Shown here piece after piece: positions 43,501-50,247 of a DNA stretch of 64,000 bases. The position numbers and the translations under genes were made by a program. Below the pieces are notes generated by a model that was given only the letters and a program-made list of their open reading frames with translations, did no database searches and had not been told where the DNA came from. Origin of the DNA: Cladorhizidae sp. MBARI D1340-BT2 (taxonomy: Eukaryota; Porifera; Demospongiae; Poecilosclerida; Cladorhizidae); NCBI GenBank assembly GCA_028752905.1, contig JAQNBH010000004.1, positions 8,684,559 to 8,748,558 of the forward strand, read 5' to 3'. Position 1 is the first letter of the stretch. Every line of letters begins with the position of its first letter.

Positions 43501-45554
43501 TGGTATAAAAATTATGTTGATAGAGGGTAGTGGGTGGAAGATATGATTGGTATTGTCAAGGTGTATTTTTTTGACATTATTCCCCCCTTTAAACACTTGT
43601 AAAAACCTGTTTATTCTTGTTATTCTCTACCCCAGTCAACCAATTTGGCTGTTTTTTTGGTCTTTCAAATTTACCCCCTTGGATGGGAGTAAAAGTTAAT
43701 TTTTAGAAGTTGATGAACACAAATAGTACAAACACTCCACAGACTCACTCAAGCTACTTACCCCACATGTGCATATTGTTAAAAAACATATTTACAAACC
43801 ATTTAATTGCTGAGCTCTTGTCTATATCACTTGTTGTTTTTAAGCACCTACTGTATATATAGTTGATTTCAAGTAATATTTATTAAGCCCACACACCTGA
43901 TTTCCCAAAGCATAGTTCGCAGATGGCTATACCAGTGAGTAGTTGATGGAGGATGAGGTCTAGAGCTTTGCCATACTATTTGCAGGTTGTACTGTACAAC
44001 CATTTGAGAAAATATGCTAATATGCTGCTACCAACCATTATTGACAGGGTAGAGCTAATATTTTTTAATCTACCTAACCCATTAGTGAGACCTTTAAATA
44101 TTAGCACAGTAAAATATAAACCACCCAGTAGCATAATAATCTGTTATATACAATGGGCTAATCTTACTTTAAACAATTTAAACTTTATAATCCTAGATTA
44201 TATCATCATGCCAGCATCATAGATACTTCATTGATATTGCTATATAGGTCATGCTCTAGACCATGCCTTTCTCCATGCACTGCTTCCAACTCCGTGAGAT
44301 GAGTCACAGAGGATAAACTAGGGATACCACAAGTACAGTGCTACTGACTTAGTTGGGGGGGAAACCAGTCCCAGATAGGACTCAAAACTCCAACCTCTGA
44401 CGTACATGGTCAGTGCTCTAACCAGTGAGCCACTGTGACTGTTTGGCAGAGCTGGTGTTTATAAACTGCTATCTGATACATAATCATCTATGCTGACAAG
44501 GGACAGGGCACCTGTTGTCTTGAAGGTTCTATCTGTGGCCCTCCACTTAGGCTAATAAGCATTGCCCGCAGTAGAGTGAATAAGTCATAATGTATGATGC
44601 ACCTTTGACAGATGTCATGTGACATGAACTAGTCTATGAAATTACATCAAAACAGGGAATTTGTTTAATATGTCTGGTAAATGTGGCTTATTTAAAAATA
44701 TTGCAAGGAAAATTACATCTGAAAATTGAACAACCTGTCTACTCTTACAAATAAATGAAAAGCAATTTTTTCCATGCAAATAGTTCACTTATCAGTAGAA
44801 TGGTAAGTTTATCTGCATGAACACTCTGTTTTGATGTTTCATGCGAGCTCTTCAAATTAACAACTAGTAAAATAACAACATCTACAACTTACATTCACTG
44901 CTCTTTTCAGAAGACACAAAAATCCCTTTGGGCTCATTTACAGCAGTAATAGAGCGCCTGGTAATTCCTCCAGTCACAATACCATTGAAGTAAAGGAATC
45001 GGCCAGCTTCTGTTGGCAATCCACAGAGATTTTGTTGTATGTCAGCTGACATCACATCATAAGATGCATGGATCATCTGGTCGCTTGCACCAAAATCTTC
45101 ACTCATTACTTGTAAAAAAGACATCGCATTCCAAATCCTGATTTTGATATCATCAAGGATCCATGTGGCTTCTAGGGTGCTTTGGGTGCTCCTTCCATAG
45201 CTCTGCAGCCAGCGCAACTCCAGTTGCATGTCTTCAGTTAAATTATGTACCAATTGCCCGCAGATATATTCCCGGATGAGAACCAATTCAACCATGCTGG
45301 AGCTGACAACCATAAGAGGGAGAGTAATGTTGCCTAGATCTTCATGAGCTGTCACTGAGGTCATTGAAGAATCCAGCTGCACAAGACTGTCATATTGACT
45401 TGGCACTAAAAGACTTGGTGTGTAATACTTGATAGGAAACCATGCAGTGCTGGTTTGACTGGTTGCTGACTGCAATCTGACCTCTAGTCTCACACCTTGA
45501 TCAATGAACTCGGGAAGGCGATCACATCCGAAGTTCAACTTGAATTCGATTTCA
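9921..45554 (-). CDS. Adhesion G-protein-coupled receptor with reelin-like ectodomain (13 exons, 5' end missing)
   Basis: Gene-level entry. Exons in order: 45554-44893, 41323-41226, 34573-34529, 32538-32436, 29041-28907, 28058-27986, 22588-22465, 20494-20451, 18733-18625, 14903-14791, 14251-13989, 13808-13727, 10578-9921. All junctions have GT/AG ends and all reading phases fit without a stop (1,0,0,1,1,2,0,2,0,2,1,2). The product is a surface receptor: reelin-like region, GAIN domain, GPS cleavage motif (CNHLS), seven helices and a ~90-residue tail. The first exon shown begins mid-codon, so signal peptide and further ectodomain lie upstream or in exons I did not see. Small exons could be missing, especially between 44893 and 41323. 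Introns of 0.3-7 kb are full of transposons. Confidence 0.8.
13230..13673 (+). mobile_element. pogo/Tigger-like miniature DNA transposon with TA target duplication
   Basis: The ends are perfect inverted repeats of at least 26 bp (CCGTATTTGCCGGAGTATAA... on both strands), flanked by TA at 13228-13229 and 13674-13675. It encloses a frame with a helix-turn-helix at 13370-13540. Repeat-like 'tgcgacttat' occurs twice at the right end. The size (444 bp) and lack of a DDE domain show a non-autonomous deletion product. Confidence 0.88.
13283..13600 (+). pseudogene. Truncated pogo/Tigger transposase: N-terminal DNA-binding domain only
   Basis: 105 residues. The core is [20 protein letters not shown], followed by [18 protein letters not shown], a Brinker/CENP-B-type helix-turn-helix that binds transposon ends. 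Frame stops soon after, and the catalytic DDE domain is absent. A frame that still encodes a clean DNA-binding domain could bind TIRs and repress, but there is no evidence of expression. Confidence 0.75.
13727..13808 (-). CDS. Receptor exon: helix 4 end and extracellular loop 2
   Basis: 82 bp. Encodes [18 protein letters not shown], then SKALIISDN. It completes TM4 ('P.V.V.L.L..') and ECL2. Acceptor TTTCAG, donor GTAAGA. The ECL2 cysteine follows in the next exon (LCLP). Confidence 0.85.
13989..14251 (-). CDS. Receptor exon: helices 2, 3 and start of 4
   Basis: 263 bp. Encodes [20 protein letters not shown] (TM2, with the 'I..NL..A' pattern of the family as HIQLSLA), [20 protein letters not shown] (TM3; Cys for the ECL2 disulfide), [10 protein letters not shown] and [12 protein letters not shown] (TM4 start). 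Acceptor TTTACAG, donor GTAAGT. The donor GTAAGT rather than the overlapping GTGTAAG is chosen because only it keeps frame with the 13808 exon. Confidence 0.9.
14791..14903 (-). CDS. Receptor exon: transmembrane helix 1
   Basis: 113 bp. Encodes [10 protein letters not shown], then [17 protein letters not shown] and [10 protein letters not shown]. 'YIG...S...L' is the usual TM1 of adhesion GPCRs. Acceptor TTCTTCAG, donor GTGAGT. Confidence 0.88.
16598..16725. repeat. Tandem repeat of a MITE-derived motif
   Basis: The unit 'attattcctgatgaaggctagagcatctagtc' occurs about four times with small changes, ending in 'gtcgaaacatcgagagaataca'. The same last sequence occurs in the hairpin at 47828-47886, so both derive from one repeat family. 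Confidence 0.65.
16885..17870. repeat. ~560-bp tandem segmental duplication in the receptor intron
   Basis: 16885-17285 and about 17437-17870 align along their length: 'atagtaaaatagaac', 'tttgatagtatttcctacaat', 'cagtcctatgcttatt', 'aacaacaatacttg', 'atatgactcagcactc' and 'aactaagaccaaggtatgcc' recur in the same order. The copies differ by substitutions and indels, so the event is not recent. Confidence 0.85.
18625..18733 (-). CDS. Receptor exon: GPS cleavage motif and tethered agonist
   Basis: 109 bp. Encodes [12 protein letters not shown], then [16 protein letters not shown]. 'W-x-S-x-GC' and 'C-x-C-N-H-L-S' are the GPCR proteolysis site; self-cleavage is expected between L and S. The new N-terminus SHFAILRSS resembles the known Stachel sequence (T-N-F-A-V-L). 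Acceptor ATCACAG with a long pyrimidine tract, donor GTAAGT. Confidence 0.92.
18885..20020. repeat. Minisatellite, ~100-120-bp unit, about 11 copies
   Basis: Each unit contains 'ggtgcatcagtactta', 'gagctgagctgctgactctg', 'acaaaacacaggtttctata' and 'cctgaagtgcctctttttcata'. Copies of the middle motif begin near 18915, 19030, 19135, 19250, 19368, 19467, 19567, 19680, 19785, 19890 and 19978. Unit lengths vary through indels in the AT-rich part. It lies in the intron between the two GPS exons. Confidence 0.9.
20451..20494 (-). CDS. Receptor micro-exon: first half of the GPS motif
   Basis: 44 bp. Encodes [15 protein letters not shown]. It occupies the place of the first GPS strand, normally 'C.FWD': here it is IHFFD, with no cysteine or tryptophan. 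Acceptor TTTTGCAG, donor GTAGGT. It joins to NVWSSRGC in the next exon with correct phase. Confidence 0.65.
20830..21520 (-). pseudogene. Ty3/Gypsy integrase relic
   Basis: The minus strand, through several frames, gives a zinc-binding part (CKSCL near 21385 and HGGKFS near 21475), [20 protein letters not shown] (core start) near 21300, then VVVFADYLT near 21235, and the C-terminal part [18 protein letters not shown] near 21060-21100. Order fits integrase. Stops and deletions are many. It is unlike the Gmr1-like elements nearby in the visible motifs. Confidence 0.7.
22465..22588 (-). CDS. Receptor exon: GAIN domain, pre-GPS part
   Basis: 124 bp. Encodes [13 protein letters not shown], then [16 protein letters not shown]. 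'SPVLSATL' and a strand ending 'IHHFDN' match the stretch before the GPS ('S.V.SA.V ... V.I.F.H') in adhesion GPCRs. Acceptor GCTTGCAG, donor GTGAGT. Confidence 0.8.
23960..24996 (+). pseudogene. Mutator-like transposase relic
   Basis: After a serine/proline-rich start (see repeat at 23990-24120) comes [15 protein letters not shown] and a cysteine cluster CCPKCKCK (24257-24280). A frame change near 24315 leads to a 229-residue frame with APCFECSRC, then [38 protein letters not shown] and [13 protein letters not shown]. 'CDG.WQ.RG..S' with 'SK.C..C' and 'G.....ME' are hallmarks of the animal Mutator-like transposase domain family. The frame ends early at 24996 before the rest of the catalytic domain. 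No inverted repeats were found around it. Confidence 0.78.
23990..24120 (+). repeat. 30-bp coding tandem repeat in the transposase relic
   Basis: About four copies of 'ctacttccagcaaccctcagcaactgccct', encoding [10 protein letters not shown]. Low-complexity linkers of this type are common before the zinc-binding part of such proteins. Copy 2 has an in-frame stop. Confidence 0.75.
25000..25910. other. Receptor intron sequence, no gene recognised
   Basis: No exon or motif. Near 25650-25690 'cgtcgtagcttgaggatttcct' resembles a pogo/Tigger-type end, and a similar sequence 'ctgtcataacttgaggacttcctg' occurs at 27351-27374 in the same orientation. Confidence 0.35.
25911..26162. mobile_element. Fold-back MITE with ~105-bp inverted repeats
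   Basis: 25911-26015 and 26055-26162 are imperfect inverted copies. Shared blocks include 'tttgtcaattgacctttgacccgag' as its two halves and 'caatgttctgattggtcc'. Only about 40 bp separate the arms. There is no coding capacity. The flanks give no clear target duplication. Confidence 0.85.
26597..26672. mobile_element. Possible Tigger-type transposon end
   Basis: 'gttcggattagcgaggttttggattaatggggtgcggattagcgagggtctactg' reads, on the minus strand, CAGTAGACCCTCGCTAATCC, the form of a Tigger terminal repeat with an internal duplication. The opposite end was not found. Confidence 0.4.
26680..27985. other. Receptor intron sequence, no gene recognised
   Basis: Short frames only. None is flanked by splice sites with a coding pattern I recognise. 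Confidence 0.35.
27986..28058 (-). CDS. Receptor exon: GAIN domain beta strands
   Basis: 73 bp. Encodes [20 protein letters not shown], then DGQ. The strand '[14 protein letters not shown]' is typical of the GAIN-B core and carries an N-glycosylation site (NLS). Acceptor TTCACAG, donor GTAAGG. Confidence 0.75.
28907..29041 (-). CDS. Receptor exon: GAIN domain, start of subdomain B
   Basis: 135 bp. Encodes [31 protein letters not shown] and SAFFSEVMT. The pattern of hydrophobic strand, acidic turn, then 'I.LP..LF' is what GAIN domains show where the helical part passes into the beta-sandwich. Acceptor ATGTAG, donor GTAAGT. Confidence 0.7.
29720..29755. repeat. (AT)n microsatellite
   Basis: 'ttatatatatatatatatata' in the receptor intron. 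Confidence 0.7.
29756..31342. other. Receptor intron sequence, no gene recognised
   Basis: Only short unsupported frames on either strand. Confidence 0.35.
31343..31609 (-). other. Unassigned exon-like acidic frame in a receptor intron
   Basis: A frame of 88 codons starts after a good acceptor (TTTTTTGCAG at 31610). It encodes [20 protein letters not shown], then [19 protein letters not shown], and ends with TGA. It is coding-like in composition and strongly acidic. It starts in phase 0, which would fit after the 32nd-kb region only if it replaced other exons, and then would truncate the receptor before the GAIN-B. It could be a terminal exon of a splice variant, or a transposase N-terminus relic. 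I do not recognise the family. Confidence 0.3.
32436..32538 (-). CDS. Receptor exon: GAIN subdomain A
   Basis: 103 bp. Encodes [20 protein letters not shown], then [14 protein letters not shown]. Acceptor TCTTAG, donor GTAAGA. Leucine-rich helices with an N-glycosylation site (NSS) fit GAIN-A. It ends with one base of a codon, completed by the exon at 29041. Confidence 0.6.
32539..34528. other. Receptor intron sequence, no gene recognised
   Basis: AT-rich, no repeats or frames of note. Confidence 0.35.
34529..34573 (-). CDS. Receptor micro-exon: GAIN subdomain A helix
   Basis: 45 bp, ATT to GGT, encoding [15 protein letters not shown]. Acceptor CTAG, donor GTAAGT. Phase 0 on both sides. The content is amphipathic, as in GAIN-A helices. 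It is called mainly because its phases join its neighbours. Confidence 0.5.
35260..35472 (-). repeat. 3' LTR of the Mag-like element
   Basis: From TATAGCGAGCGAGG to CATGACTGCCACA (plus view). On the minus strand it begins TGTGGCAG. A TTATATAAAC sequence inside may serve as TATA box on the opposite copy. About 98% identical to 39460-39671. Confidence 0.88.
35503..36656 (-). pseudogene. Integrase of the Mag-like element
   Basis: Two overlapping frames. 36117-36656 has [20 protein letters not shown] and CQQSK (zinc binding H..H..C..C), then [13 protein letters not shown] with the first Asp, and [12 protein letters not shown]. 35503-36264 has [20 protein letters not shown] with the Glu, then [19 protein letters not shown] and a C-terminal tail rich in proline. 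The frame break falls in the part with the middle Asp. Confidence 0.85.
36605..37485 (-). pseudogene. RNase H region of the Mag-like element
   Basis: 37024-37485 has [19 protein letters not shown] (RT connection), [11 protein letters not shown] and [17 protein letters not shown] (RNase H start with catalytic Asp). After a frame change, 36605-37006 has [20 protein letters not shown]. Order and motifs are those of Ty3/Gypsy. Confidence 0.85.
37564..38325 (-). pseudogene. Reverse transcriptase of the Mag-like element
   Basis: 37795-38325 carries [39 protein letters not shown] and [15 protein letters not shown]. 37564-37770 carries [20 protein letters not shown] and VYLGDLL. The canonical Y-L-D-D is Y-L-G-D here: one of the two metal-binding aspartates is glycine, so catalysis should be lost. 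A frameshift separates the two pieces. Confidence 0.88.
38401..38676 (-). pseudogene. Protease of the Mag-like element
   Basis: [20 protein letters not shown], then CVMPAS: the D-S-G triad of a retropepsin with the usual following hydrophobic strand. It precedes RT, as in ordinary Gypsy. Frame ends near 38400, where a further one starts. Confidence 0.75.
38855..39397 (-). pseudogene. gag of the Mag-like element
   Basis: 180 residues: [20 protein letters not shown], then [40 protein letters not shown] and [16 protein letters not shown]. These are the capsid motifs of Mag-type Gypsy gag. No zinc knuckle is seen after it. This frame is intact over its length, but gag is cut off from pol. Confidence 0.85.
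39440..39459 (-). promoter_or_regulatory. Primer-binding site of the Mag-like element (tRNA-Trp type)
   Basis: On the minus strand TTGGTGACCCCGACGATAC follows the LTR end. The complement, CGTCGGGGTCACCA, matches the acceptor end of animal tRNA-Trp. Confidence 0.7.
39460..39671 (-). repeat. 5' LTR of the Mag-like element
   Basis: See the paired copy at 35260-35472. Followed by ATGT target duplication. Confidence 0.88.
40420..40720 (+). pseudogene. Ty3/Gypsy integrase C-terminal relic
   Basis: [20 protein letters not shown], then after stops [18 protein letters not shown] and TGTVSKV. This matches the integrase tail 'L..YR.TPH.TT...PAEL ... F..GD.VY.RN...G.KWLPG.V'. No LTR was found next to it. 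Confidence 0.55.
41226..41323 (-). CDS. Receptor exon: helical region before or within GAIN subdomain A
   Basis: 98 bp between TATACAG and GTAAGT. It encodes [19 protein letters not shown], then [13 protein letters not shown], predicted mostly helical. Its phase (two bases first, codon-complete end) accepts the reelin-like exon upstream and the 34573 exon downstream. No family motif by itself. Confidence 0.55.
41548..41582. repeat. Near-perfect palindrome, 17-bp arms
   Basis: TTTCATCCTTGTTTGCT, one base, then AGCAAACAAGGATGAAA. It could form a stable hairpin. It lies in a receptor intron. No feature nearby explains it. Confidence 0.85.
41912..42908 (+). mobile_element. Non-autonomous piggyBac element with TTAA target duplication
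   Basis: 997 bp. Ends are inverted repeats CCCTTTCACTGC / GCAGTGAAAGGG, flanked by TTAA on both sides (41908-41911 and 42909-42912). Just inside the left end are two copies of the palindrome 'tacccggtagtaccgg'. It contains only a short transposase N-terminus at 42158-42319, so it depends on an enzyme supplied elsewhere. Confidence 0.88.
42158..42319 (+). pseudogene. piggyBac transposase N-terminal fragment
   Basis: 53 residues with stop: [13 protein letters not shown], then [20 protein letters not shown]. It is strongly acidic, as are N-termini of piggyBac transposases. The catalytic D-D-D domain is absent. The exact fit of an ATG-to-TGA frame inside a deletion derivative suggests a retained start with a lost core. 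Confidence 0.55.
44265..44450 (-). mobile_element. tRNA-derived SINE
   Basis: Read on the minus strand, 'tggctcactggttagagc' (44415-44432) fits the pol III A box and 'ggttggagttttgag' (44381-44395) a degenerate B box, spaced as in a tRNA. The tRNA-like part is followed by a non-tRNA body. A mature tRNA cannot be folded from it, so it is a SINE and not a tRNA gene. Ends are approximate. Confidence 0.65.
44893..45554 (-). CDS. Receptor exon: reelin-like extracellular region
   Basis: 662 bp, acceptor TTCTAG, donor GTAAGT. It has [13 protein letters not shown] and VRLEVRLQS, then [30 protein letters not shown] and RFLYFNG. In reelin sub-repeats the same order occurs: a 'LGC' strand, 'V.LEYS' strand, 'RWWQ' then 'W.ID.V.I', followed by the next sub-repeat with 'CG' and 'LYF'. 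The exon therefore spans the end of one reelin-like sub-repeat and the beginning of the next. There is one N-glycosylation site in NLTED and one in NITL. The domain call is by eye; a laminin-G or other beta-sandwich is the main alternative. Confidence 0.6.
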
Positions 45555-48297
45555 CTAGAATATCATGTTGACAAAGAAAAACACAATTGAGCAATAATTT
45601 AAATTGAATGCATTTGGTGTCAATTGGATGTGTTAATTGCTTTAGGTGAAAGTTCATTAATCAGAACACATTGCATTATCTTAAATTTCTGGATTAGTCT
45701 TTTGTTTGGTCAAGTAATTTAATGCATTCTGGGAACTCAAGGTGGGAGGTTACAATTTTTGAGAAATAATTGAGTTTAGATTCTGCAACTTTGATAACTT
45801 CACACCATATTGGTCTTGGCTGTTTAATTATATAACTTCAGCTGCAGGGCCAATAGAAAAGTTTCTACATACCTTCAAGGTACAGTAGAATTCTCCATGT
45901 GCAAGTGAGCACAGATTGATGGTTCCATATCTCAACTTGACAAAATGAGCAAAGATCAAGTCTCCAGCTACCTTATGTTAGGATCTCATTAATTCTAGCC
46001 ACTTGGTGCAGTGTAGGTAAGAATCGATGCAGAGATTGTACTGTGCTATGTATTGTTAAACTACAGTTGATATAGAGACTACCAGCAGGCAACAGAATAA
46101 AGAGCTATAATTCTGCTCTATATATCACCGCAGGCAGGGCATGCATTAGTGCCTATGTTTCCAGATTATACACTTAGAGTTAGCAAAGCAAAAACATGAA
46201 AAGGCTACATCAAGACCATAGCCATGAAGATGGTTTTGAGAGGTACTAATAAAATGTTCCTTGAGAGATGGTTTACTTAGTCACTCAAATCTGAACTGGA
46301 GCAGCTGATCATATGCCAGATAGGATATAGTTCAGAATGAAAAGCTGTAGCAGAGATACCAATTCCATTTTTATGTGCTATCTAAAGGACATTTCTGTTG
46401 TTACTATCAAATTTCAAACTGCAATTACATTATTTCATAGACAAGTGTGAACCATGATAATTATTGTGTGTTTCGTTTTATCCTGCCAAACATGTGTGAT
46501 ATGGTAATTGGCACAATTCAGGCTATGGTGGTTCTAGATCAGCCTCTGTTACTGAGACTTTCTGCCTGGACACTTCAATGACATCTGAGGGCATTACTTC
46601 TTAAAGAATTTCCTGATACAAGACTTCCATGAGTCCCTGAAGATCTACCTCAACTCAGAAGTATACACGGGGGGGGAATTTCCACTAAAAGTGGTCATTT
46701 TAGTATATATTACGGTACACTGTCTCTTCAGATTTGAGTAAGTAATCTATGATTGCTTATCAAATGATATGCAACCCAATTGTATTGATCCCTCAGAGTT
46801 CTGTTCACAGGTGGTGCGGACTCAATTACCTGGTCAGCGTCAGCTCAGTGTAGCTCAACACATTTTCATTCGAAATAAATAAATTTCCATGACACTTCTT
46901 CATTTGAAATGTGTATTAACTCACACAATTTTTTTGAGAACTTTTGTGCAATGTCATGTGGGGGAGTGGAGGGGGTGGTAATTTCTCTTGCCAAAAATTA
47001 CTGGAATGCTTTTTGCAGTTAATTGCTCTGGTGCCACATAATTTTAATGTGGAATTCATTTCCAATTTCAATGCTTGACATATCCAGCTTCTTAAATAAG
47101 GTGTTACTGTATATTCTGTTAAATGGGTAAGTAATCTATGATTGTGTATTGGAAGGTTATGCAACCAATGTGTATGAACCTCCCACACTATCAGTTTATA
47201 CCGCATTGGGCACTCTATTTTGCTGTTCTACATAGTGTACGATAGCTTCAAACATTTTTAATAAGAAATCCTTTGAAACAAGGTATCTTGTTTTATATGC
47301 ATTCATTGGTTGTCTACAGACATTGTTGCCATATCTTGTGCCCAATTCGTGCCCACTGTTTTCATGAAGGGATCCTACTTGTTAAGACTTCAGCTGTATG
47401 TACAGTGTAGAATATGACACTTAGCACATATCACATGGTCACTATTAAATATCCTGCATGTATGTATATTCTGTGGTTACTGATGTACCGTTAAGATCAT
47501 GCAGACAGCAGTCTACTCTATATCATAGAAATGTATATAAAAAGCATATGCATGTCTTGTTCTGAGATTATTGTTTTGGGATTATTCTCGAAATCAATGA
47601 GAACAGTTATTCACATACAGGTACCTTGATACTGTTCCCGATTACAGCCAGTGTTGACTCTGGTGACAGCTCACTATAGCCTTTCATTTGCCCACTTTTC
47701 ATTGTTATCAGACACTTGTAATAAAGGTATGAAAAGGTGAAACTGTATATATAAAATCACCTTCTCGATAATCAACTTCCAATTTTATGTATATATCAAA
47801 TCACCTTCTCGATAATCAACTTCAAATTTTATTCACTCGACGTTTCGGCTAGAGCATCTAGTCGAAACATCGAGTGAATAAAATTTGAAGTTGATTTGAG
47901 AAGTTGATTAATTTTGTTATTATGTCAACTGAGAGTTCATTTAGTATATATATATATAGCAATTTTACAGCCTAAAGCCCAAAGTCCTTGCTATCAACTC
48001 AATGCCAACTTGTTAATTTTTTAATAAAAGCTGCAGCATAAAAGCCTACCTGACAATCTTGAGATAGAATTACTGGTAATTGTATACTAAAAATAAGAAC
48101 GCTTCCTTGGAATCTCTGAGCGGAAAATTTAGAAAGTATGGAAGAACTCTAAATTTCATTCCTGTGCAATCAAAAGTTAGAAAAACCAGTTAAATGTTTC
48201 CTAAATGCTAGTCTGTGCTAGAAAAACAAGAACACTCAGAGTCATTAGGTCGATCTCAAGATGAATAGGACACCCAAGACAATTGGTGCTGTTTGTG
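45555..48297. other. No gene recognised upstream of the first receptor exon
   Basis: Contains a ~60-bp direct repeat ('gtaagtaatctatgattg...' at 46734 and 47124) and a hairpin repeat at 47828-47886. A weak exon-like frame near 47638-47700 is noted under rejected items. Confidence 0.4.
47828..47886. repeat. Palindromic repeat, MITE remnant
   Basis: 'attttattcactcgacgttt' and 'gtcgaaacatcgagtgaata' are near-complementary arms around 'ctagagcatctag', itself palindromic. Related sequences at 12515-12565, 16690-16745 and 59425-59465 indicate a dispersed family. Confidence 0.7.
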
Positions 48298-48384
48298 TCT
48301 GTCTTTCAGTCTGTCTCTCTGTCTTTTGGTCTGTCTCCCTGTCTGTCCCTGTCTGCCTGCCTGTCTGTCTGTCTGTCTGTCCCA

Positions 48385-48415
<31 letters not shown>

Positions 48416-48730
48416 CCTGCCTGTCTGTCTGTCTGTCTGTCTGTCTGTCCCTGTCTGTCTGTCTGTCTGTCCCTGCCTGCCTGCCTTCCTGTCTGTCTCT
48501 CTGTCCCCACCTGCCTGTCTGTCTGTCTGTCCCTGCCTGCCTGCCTGCCTGTATGTTTGTTTGTGCCTGCCTGCCTGCCTGTCTGTCTGTCTGTCTGTCC
48601 CTGCCTGTATGTCTGTCTGTCTGTCCCTGCCTGCCTGCCTGTCTGTCTGTCTGTCTGTCTGTCTGCCCCTGCCTGCCTGCCTGTCTGTCTGTCTGCCTGT
48701 CCCTCTATCTTCTTCTGTCTGTCTGCTTGT
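48298..48730. repeat. (TCTG)n/(CCTG)n microsatellite
   Basis: About 430 bp of tetranucleotide repeat with phase interruptions (ctgc, ccctg). It produces long frames of simple composition on both strands that are not genes. Confidence 0.97.
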
Positions 48731-49270
48731 GAGTGTGTAGCATATACGTGGAAACGACCATCTTTTGGCCTACTCATATAATATGTTGTTGAACATCATT
48801 GGAAACCTGTGGAATCTGAAAGGTATTGCACCATGTTTTGAGCTCATAGGCCACACTTCCTAATCATGACTCACCTCTAAACCTAATGGCCAAACTACAA
48901 CATAATCTGATTCTAAATGCACTTTTGTCGAATTTTGGGAAGATATATTTTTTTACAAAGACCCACCGAGTCCAAAAATCAATCTTCACAAAATTATTCA
49001 ATCCTCCCAAGAGGCGGTAATGTTTATTTCAAAATAGTAGTCCCTTCAGACAATTTTCTAGCCATATCTTCAGCAATATATTTTGCTCTCTACTTCATCC
49101 AAAAAATATGATTCTATGTGAAATATACATGAAATATACAAAGGTTCATTTTTGCACACCACTAAATGTATTCATTAGAGCAAGGAAGGTTGAGTATATC
49201 AAGTATATACAGTGTACAAATTTAAGTGGAATGAAATTTATAAAGATGTCATTCCTAACTTGGTGGTCAA
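48731..49270. other. Flank of Gypsy B, no gene recognised
   Basis: AT-rich. The last five bases, GTCAA (49266-49270), are the target duplication of Gypsy B. Confidence 0.5.
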
Positions 49271-50067
49271 TGTCGGGGAAACAACCTTACCAACTCCAGG
49301 AAACCACTAACCAGGAAACCACTGAGACACCCCAGGAAACTACTACGTCTTCAAGTCTTCAAAGACCCACAGACTACAGCACGAGGAAGAGTAGTGGCAG
49401 ACCACGGCACGAGGAAGAGTAGTGGAAGAGTAGTGGCAGACCATGGCACGAGGAAGAGTAGATAGTTATAATTTGATTGGGTAGTTTTTCTGTTTTATTA
49501 ACTGCGTTTTATTCCATAAGGTTAATTTATTTAACATTTATAACTAATACCAATTCGAAAAAGGAGGTATTTATAAAAGTGCATGAGTCAAATTGAAACA
49601 TAATTTTTCCTTTACTTTTATTGGCCTTTGGAAGTATATTTCTGGGGTATTTGGGAAAAGAGTTAATTACTTATATCTTTATATGGAATTATTGACCTAA
49701 TGTATAGATAGTTTTGATGTAATATATAAGAACTGGGCCAACGCCTTGAATGAATCGCTAGAGAGAATTAGGCTGAGAGCCGAAAGAGACTGAACACTGT
49801 ATAGTTATATATGTGTTTACGTGGTATCTAATATTTGTCTGTTTAACTGACGTATACTTACTCAGAGGCTACTGGAGAAGTGCGCTAGGAAAGCTTACAG
49901 CTACTGGGCATAGATAAACTAGGCAGCGGAGTTAGCCAGGGAGGCTAACGTTCGGACCTAGGTATTTCGGAGACTTTACCCCAGGGCGCTAAGGGATCGG
50001 CGACCCTGATTAGGATTATTAGCAGAGGTAGAAAGACCGTAGAGCAGAGGGTAAATTTCGCCCGACA
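49271..50067 (+). repeat. 5' LTR of Gypsy B (797 bp)
   Basis: From TGTCGGGGAAACAACC to AAATTTCGCCCGACA. It contains an extra ~190-bp segment (about 49473-49663) and one more copy of a ~28-bp tandem motif ('gtggcagaccacggcacgagg') than the 3' LTR. 'tatataagaactgg' at about 49724 could be the TATA box. Confidence 0.9.
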
Positions 50068-50068
50068 G

Positions 50069-50087
50069 TGGTGGCAGCGGTGGGATC
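50069..50087 (+). promoter_or_regulatory. Primer-binding site of Gypsy B
   Basis: TGGTGGCAGCGGTGGGATC, one base after the LTR. Identical to that of Gypsy A. Complement of the tRNA-Leu acceptor end. Confidence 0.82.
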
Positions 50088-50247
50088 TCAATCAGAGGAG
50101 ATCCCGGACCAGCCCTAGCTAGCAGAGGCAGACTGGTAGCTAGCGGAAGGAGACAACTCGGGCTAGGCCTTGGAGTTTGCAAACCCACCCTTCAATAGTG
50201 AGCGAAGAGGAGTGGTATTAGTTATTAAATTTTTGTTTTTGGTTTAA

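Noticed and set aside
44381..44432. tRNA-like sequence
   Set aside because: It has A and B box resemblance but no cloverleaf or anticodon stem that can be drawn, so it is not called a tRNA gene.
47615..47705. Minus-strand frame KCLITMKSGQMKGYSELSPE... with a GTACCT donor-like end
   Set aside because: The acceptor lacks a pyrimidine tract, the domain is not recognisable and nothing links it to the receptor; it could still be an upstream exon.
48256..48781. Four long frames (149-173 residues) on both strands, rich in Cys-Leu-Ser-Val or Asp-Arg-Gln-Thr
   Set aside because: They are translations of the (TCTG)n microsatellite; a 4-bp repeat stays open in several frames.
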